Shown here piece after piece: positions 60,328 through 64,000 of a DNA stretch of 64,000 bases; within the stretch, counting starts at the first letter, position 1, and every line of letters starts with the position of its first letter. A program made the translations under genes and the position numbers. The DNA comes from Nematostella vectensis (Eukaryota; Cnidaria; Anthozoa; Actiniaria; Edwardsiidae): positions 11,221,070-11,285,069 of the forward strand of contig NC_064038.1 in NCBI RefSeq assembly GCF_932526225.1. The letters are read 5' to 3'. The notes under the pieces were generated by a model. It had not been told where the DNA came from, made no database searches, and worked only from the letters and a program-made list of their open reading frames with translations.

Positions 60328-61341
60328 TTAAGTCAGAGTGACAGGCTGGACTATCGCCATTTTTGGTGCAGCAGTTAATAAAATGTTTTGTGGTGTACGT
60401 ACGTAAAGCTGGTAGCAATCAGAGGACCAACGACCAAGCACTTTGATAAGCCAGTCGGGCAGGCCTGCAGCGGCAGCGCAGCTTGCCGCCCCAATTCTAA
60501 ATGAGTGCCCCTTTAAACTGCTATGAGGAAGGCCGCAAGCGCGTGCTGCGTCTCTAAGAATGCTAGAGACCAATGACCGAGTTAGGTATTTACCGGAACG
60601 AAACCGAAAAAGTGGTCCTGTTGTGTACCCACAGATGCGAACGAACTCTTGCATCGCGGACACGGCGCATAGGTCGCAACCGGAGCGTGCGATTGTCAAA
60701 ACGGTGCCTTGCCTGAAAGGGTCGGTTTTGGATGCCTTAATGACGACTTTCATGTAAAGCGGTGCTGAAGGGTTAGGGTGGAAATTTATGTCGACTGGAG
60801 ATAAGTTATAAACTATGTCAAAGTTGCGTACGCCTGGGCAAGTAAACTCACTACAACGTAAAAAACCAAAAAAGGCAAGTGTGAATGCCGCCCAAATCAT
60901 ATGGAAATCATGTGCGCTTAGCCAGCTAAGCAAAACCGGACGAATGGCTTTTAAGAGCTGTGGAGTTACGGGTTGACGAGCTGTTTTGTGCTGACCCTGC
61001 ACCCGTAAAATGCCCCGCAAAACCTTGTTTAAAATTAGGCGACCCTGTATAGGGTCCTGAAATCCGTTTTCGATGTGCATGTTGCGAACGGCCGCCAAGT
61101 ATGTGCGAATAGTACCGTGCTTTACTCTACGCGCGAGAAAGGTAACAAAATAGATAAGAGTACTCTCACTAGCTGGGAGAATGTCTCCGTGGCTGTCAAA
61201 AAGCCTATTCATGAGGCAGAAGTCAATGAACTGTTTCTCGCCTGCGTGATAAGTGCGTTTGGTGTTGATAGCAAGGGCCTTATCAGCGTAGTGTTTCACC
61301 TCGCGCGTTAGAGGGTCATTAGCGAAGGCGGGATGACACAA
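60328..61341 (-). CDS. Tyrosine recombinase (Ngaro/DIRS-like)
   Basis: 337 aa. It replaces the DDE integrase: circular element DNA is inserted by site-specific recombination through a tyrosine-DNA bond. The N-terminal core-binding helices (TKRTYHAGEKQFIDFC) and central LRCSEF with its Arg are seen, then HSFRIGAA (the H-x-x-R box) and WSSDCYQLYVR with the nucleophilic Tyr. All catalytic residues appear present. It overlaps the RT ORF end by 34 nt. The ORF ends 45 bp before the B1 repeat. Confidence 0.93.
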   Translation of the reverse strand: MCHPAFANDPLTREVKHYADKALAINTKRTYHAGEKQFIDFCLMNRLFDSHGDILPASESTLIYFVTFLARRVKHGTIRTYLAAVRNMHIENGFQDPIQGRLILNKVLRGILRVQGQHKTARQPVTPQLLKAIRPVLLSWLSAHDFHMIWAAFTLAFFGFLRCSEFTCPGVRNFDIVYNLSPVDINFHPNPSAPLYMKVVIKASKTDPFRQGTVLTIARSGCDLCAVSAMQEFVRICGYTTGPLFRFRSGKYLTRSLVSSILRDAARACGLPHSSLKGHSFRIGAASCAAAAGLPDWLIKVLGRWSSDCYQLYVRTPQNILLTAAPKMAIVQPVTLT

Positions 61342-62825
61342 GGGGTCTGGTCCGCGGCCGGTGCGAGCTCTCTGAATCGTGCCATCTGAAACCGAGAAAG
61401 TGCATCAGAAATGCCGTTGAAATGACCTGGTACGAAGCGACAACGCACAACAAAATTGTGAGCCATGGAAATGCCTACTAAGTGACGCATAAGTGACATA
61501 ATCCTGGGCGCTTTTGAGTGACCTGTGTTGACAATGTGAACGACTGATTGATTGTCACACCAGAACTGAATTCGCTTGCCCGAGAACTCGGAGCACCATA
61601 GGGAGCAGGCTACTACTATAGGAAATAATTCTTGCCATTCGATACTAATGCCTGTCTTTTTGGATATGGCGAGGTGAGGCGGCCATCGGCCTTGGAACCA
61701 GCGCCCAGAGAAGTAACCGCCGAAACCGATACTACCGCTAGCGTCGGAATAGAGTTCCATATCCGGGCTGGTTCGGATTGCTTCTTCGAGGAAGAAAGCT
61801 TTGCCGTTCCAGTTCTCCGTAAACTGCTGCCAAATTGCTAAATCTTGAAAGAAACCGTGGCTCAATTTGACGTGATGAAATCGGTGATTTACCCGACGCG
61901 TGAGATCTATGATGCGCTGAAGGAAAGTTCTACCCGGAACAACAACGCGGCAGGCGAATTGCAAAGTGCCGATTAAGGATTGAAGCTCTATGAGGCGAGC
62001 GGAACGCTTTCGCTTGAAATCCCGCAAGGATGCTTTAAGACGTTCTAATTTATCGGAAGGTAAGCGCGCCTCCATACGTAGGGTATCGAGCTCGATTCCC
62101 ATAAATTCAAGTGTAGTACTAGGACCGATTGTTTTGGAAGCCACAACAGGGGCCCCCACTGAGATAAAGAATTTAAGCAGTCTTGTGAAACTCTCTAAAC
62201 AGCCTAGTTTAGATGACTCCGCTACGAAAAAGTCATCCAATATGTGAATAACATTACGAACGTTGTAATTATGTTTAAGAACCCACTCTAGCGCTTCGGA
62301 GAGTTGATTAAATAAAAACGGCGCCGAGCGTAAACCAAAAGGCAAATATAAATCCACATAATAACGAGACTCCCAACGGACCCCCAGTAAATTCCAGTCG
62401 TTCGGGTGTATTGGAATTAGACGAAACGCCGATTTGAGGTCGGTTTTTGCCATAAAGGCACCTTTGCCGAGTGAGGTGAGAATGCTAATAGCGTCGTCCA
62501 CTCTAACGTACTGGAGTGAGTAAGGGTCTTTAGGAATTCCATCGTTAATGCTATCTCCCTCGGGGAAAGATAAATGATAAATAGTGCGCCAGTCGGCCGA
62601 ATGTTTTTTGGGCACTACCCCAACTGGGTGGCATTGAAAGTTAGGTAATGGGGGCGCGGAGAACGGGCCTGCCATACGACCTAAGTTGACCTCTTTTTCT
62701 ATGTTTTTTGAAATTATCTCAGGGTGCACCCGAGCTGAAATAAGATTAGGTGAAACACGAGACTTTTGGGTGCCATCAAAACCGATGCGGGCACCGAAAC
62801 GTAACGAATTAAGTAGGGAAGTCAC
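61308..62825 (-). CDS. Reverse transcriptase-RNase H (Ngaro/DIRS-like)
   Basis: At least 505 aa. RT: motif A in AKTDLKSAFRLIPIH, motif B in LPFGLRSAPFLFNQL, and motif C as HILDDFF (LDD rather than YxDD, usual in DIRS-type elements). RNase H: ELYSDASGSIGFGG (first Asp), WQELFPIV (Glu) and FWCDNQSVVHIVN (second Asp). The listed start is a GTG. The frame stays open upstream through TPIKIDLLEQELSYHPDREF and past the stop of the gag ORF, so the real start lies upstream or is reached by frameshifting. No methyltransferase domain is seen after RNase H. Confidence 0.93.
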   Translation of the reverse strand: MTSLLNSLRFGARIGFDGTQKSRVSPNLISARVHPEIISKNIEKEVNLGRMAGPFSAPPLPNFQCHPVGVVPKKHSADWRTIYHLSFPEGDSINDGIPKDPYSLQYVRVDDAISILTSLGKGAFMAKTDLKSAFRLIPIHPNDWNLLGVRWESRYYVDLYLPFGLRSAPFLFNQLSEALEWVLKHNYNVRNVIHILDDFFVAESSKLGCLESFTRLLKFFISVGAPVVASKTIGPSTTLEFMGIELDTLRMEARLPSDKLERLKASLRDFKRKRSARLIELQSLIGTLQFACRVVVPGRTFLQRIIDLTRRVNHRFHHVKLSHGFFQDLAIWQQFTENWNGKAFFLEEAIRTSPDMELYSDASGSIGFGGYFSGRWFQGRWPPHLAISKKTGISIEWQELFPIVVACSLWCSEFSGKRIQFWCDNQSVVHIVNTGHSKAPRIMSLMRHLVGISMAHNFVVRCRFVPGHFNGISDALSRFQMARFRELAPAADQTPCVIPPSLMTL

Positions 62826-62904
62826 GAATTCACGATCTGGATGGTACGATAGTTCCTGTTCTAGAAGATCTATTTTAATCGGTGTACTTATCGTTGCCTT
62901 TCTT

Positions 62905-63999
62905 TTACTGTGCAGCTGGGCGACCCGGAGCTTGGCTTCTGTTGCCTTGGCGCTGGCATGCGGATGCGGAGATTCCGGCGCGACACTGGTGAGCGGGATG
63001 GGAGTCGGCGCATTTTTGGCAAACGTGGGGGTAGATGCAGGCTTGACGGGAACAGCCGGTGACTCGGTTGAAGTCGAAGCACACGTTGTTACGATGAATG
63101 CGCGGTGAGCGGTGTGTGGCGAGGCGGTGTTGACCAGAAGGGCAGTCTTCGGAGCGATGGAAAGGGCTGGAACACGAAGCGCAGTGCGGTTTAGCCAACC
63201 CGGCGAATGTTACCGTCCACAGTTCAAGATTGACACGATCCCAGGGAATTGAGCGATCCTGAGCGGCATAGCGGCGAAAGTTCTCATCATATGTGAGCCA
63301 CGCAAAACCCCGGTATTTTGCCGCCGCGGATGAAATGATCGCTTGGTATTGGATCATCTCCCGGGCCCGTCTTGGAAATGCCGTGACGATCGTAAGCGCA
63401 TACCGCGTGTATGCGATGACCCATTTATAGAATGAGTCTATGCTCTGTCGTTTATTGCGCAAGAGCCTGACGCTCTCCGAGTTCTCGGCGAAACCAAGTT
63501 GGAATTCGGGCCCGGCGTGCGCAAGATTATCGGGGAGAAGGAGAGCAAGATCGATGTACTCACCCCGAGTAATCTTGCCCTCTAGTGCCTCGTCCAATGG
63601 GCGATCGAGAACCAAGGGAGACGCCGAGCCAGGAGTGCCTTCGCTTGCGACGACTGGTGGTGATGGAGTGTCCTGTTGTGGTGGTCGCCAACTTGCGAGA
63701 GCGTCGGACACAGTTTTCCGTATTACCGACAGCTGGGCTTCAGAAAAACCGGTCGGATCCGTCGGATGACTGGTGGTCGGATCCGTCGGATGACTGGTGG
63801 GCGCTTGGCGCCCCCTTTTGCCCCTCGGGGCTGAAGGTGAAGCCTCCTCACCGCCTCGAGTGGCTTGCCGGAGGCGATCTATTTGTTGCTGCCGTGTTCC
63901 ACCAGAGGGCAGGTTGAGGGCTTGTAGTCGCAGACCAAGCACCTCGGTAGAAAGGCGAGAAAACTCATCTCCTCCAGACAAACGCGAACGTTTAGGCAT
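62905..63999 (-). CDS. Gag-like ORF1 of the Ngaro-like element (possibly 5' truncated)
   Basis: 364 aa from an ATG at the window edge. The first 45 residues (FSRLSTEVLGLRLQALNL, then RQQQIDRLRQAT) look like a SAP-type DNA-binding helix pair. A Pro/Thr-rich region with a HPTDPT duplication follows, then a helical gag core. The C-terminus has a CASC..HRSEDC knuckle and a second Cys/His cluster (CQKCADSHPAHQC) for nucleic acid binding. It overlaps the RT reading frame at its 3' end. Confidence 0.8.
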   Translation of the reverse strand: MPKRSRLSGGDEFSRLSTEVLGLRLQALNLPSGGTRQQQIDRLRQATRGGEEASPSAPRGKRGRQAPTSHPTDPTTSHPTDPTGFSEAQLSVIRKTVSDALASWRPPQQDTPSPPVVASEGTPGSASPLVLDRPLDEALEGKITRGEYIDLALLLPDNLAHAGPEFQLGFAENSESVRLLRNKRQSIDSFYKWVIAYTRYALTIVTAFPRRAREMIQYQAIISSAAAKYRGFAWLTYDENFRRYAAQDRSIPWDRVNLELWTVTFAGLAKPHCASCSSPFHRSEDCPSGQHRLATHRSPRIHRNNVCFDFNRVTGCSRQACIYPHVCQKCADSHPAHQCRAGISASACQRQGNRSQAPGRPAAQ

Positions 64000-64000
64000 A

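Larger units (their letters stand above)
59281..64000 (-). mobile_element. Ngaro/DIRS-like tyrosine-recombinase retrotransposon (5' end off window)
   Basis: Minus-strand element with gag-like ORF (62905-63999), RT-RNase H ORF (61308-62825 and upstream frame) and tyrosine recombinase ORF (60328-61341), followed by B1 (59984-60282), A2 (59580-59983) and B2 (59281-59579). The two 299-bp repeats appear identical. A split direct repeat A1-ORFs-B1-A2-B2 without a methyltransferase domain is characteristic of Ngaro-type elements. All three ORFs are intact, so it is probably recent. It lies 300 bp upstream of the domain I S1 exon, likely within a channel intron. A1 should lie just beyond the right edge. 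Confidence 0.92.

Overview
The window is eukaryotic and metazoan: coding regions are short exons with canonical splice sites, separated by introns crowded with microsatellites, MITEs, LINE fragments and satellites. Two nicotinic-receptor genes, a four-domain Nav channel with a D/E/E/A selectivity filter (the Nav2/BSC1-like type) and a Ngaro-like tyrosine-recombinase retrotransposon fit a cnidarian, most likely an anthozoan such as a sea anemone (Nematostella-like). The organism assignment is inference; the gene identities are read directly from the translated exons.

Layout. (1) 1-19.6 kb, plus strand: two tandem alpha-type nicotinic acetylcholine receptor subunit genes. The first lacks its signal-peptide exon, which lies off the left edge. 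The second is complete (six exons, 494 aa). Its last intron (11733-19013) holds a 1501-bp satellite in 3.7 near-identical copies, flanked on both sides by (GATGGC)n. Each copy carries a complete hammerhead-ribozyme-like fold on the transcribed strand. (2) 19.6-25.2 kb: repeats, a 380-bp foldback element, a broken LINE (minus) and a small single-exon NUPR1-like gene (plus). (3) 25.3-33.1 kb: a MITE, then the ten-exon eIF3 subunit J gene (minus). (4) 33.6-59 kb, minus strand: 25 exons of a voltage-gated sodium channel, from domain I S1 to the stop codon, with the N-terminal exons off the right side. All exon phases join into one frame of 1675 residues. One intron (37134-37728) has AT-AC ends and a U12-type 5' splice site. 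(5) 59.3-64 kb, minus strand: a Ngaro/DIRS-like retrotransposon (gag-like ORF, RT-RNase H, tyrosine recombinase, split direct repeats B1-A2-B2) that runs off the right edge and probably sits in an upstream intron of the channel gene.

Most notable signals: the hammerhead-bearing satellite inside a receptor intron; the repeated amplification of exon 3' ends together with their splice donors (three channel exons, plus the M4-coding end of the second receptor gene); the AT-AC intron; and the split-repeat retrotransposon. The receptor and channel genes are both neuromuscular excitability genes, but nothing in the sequence shows that they are co-regulated.
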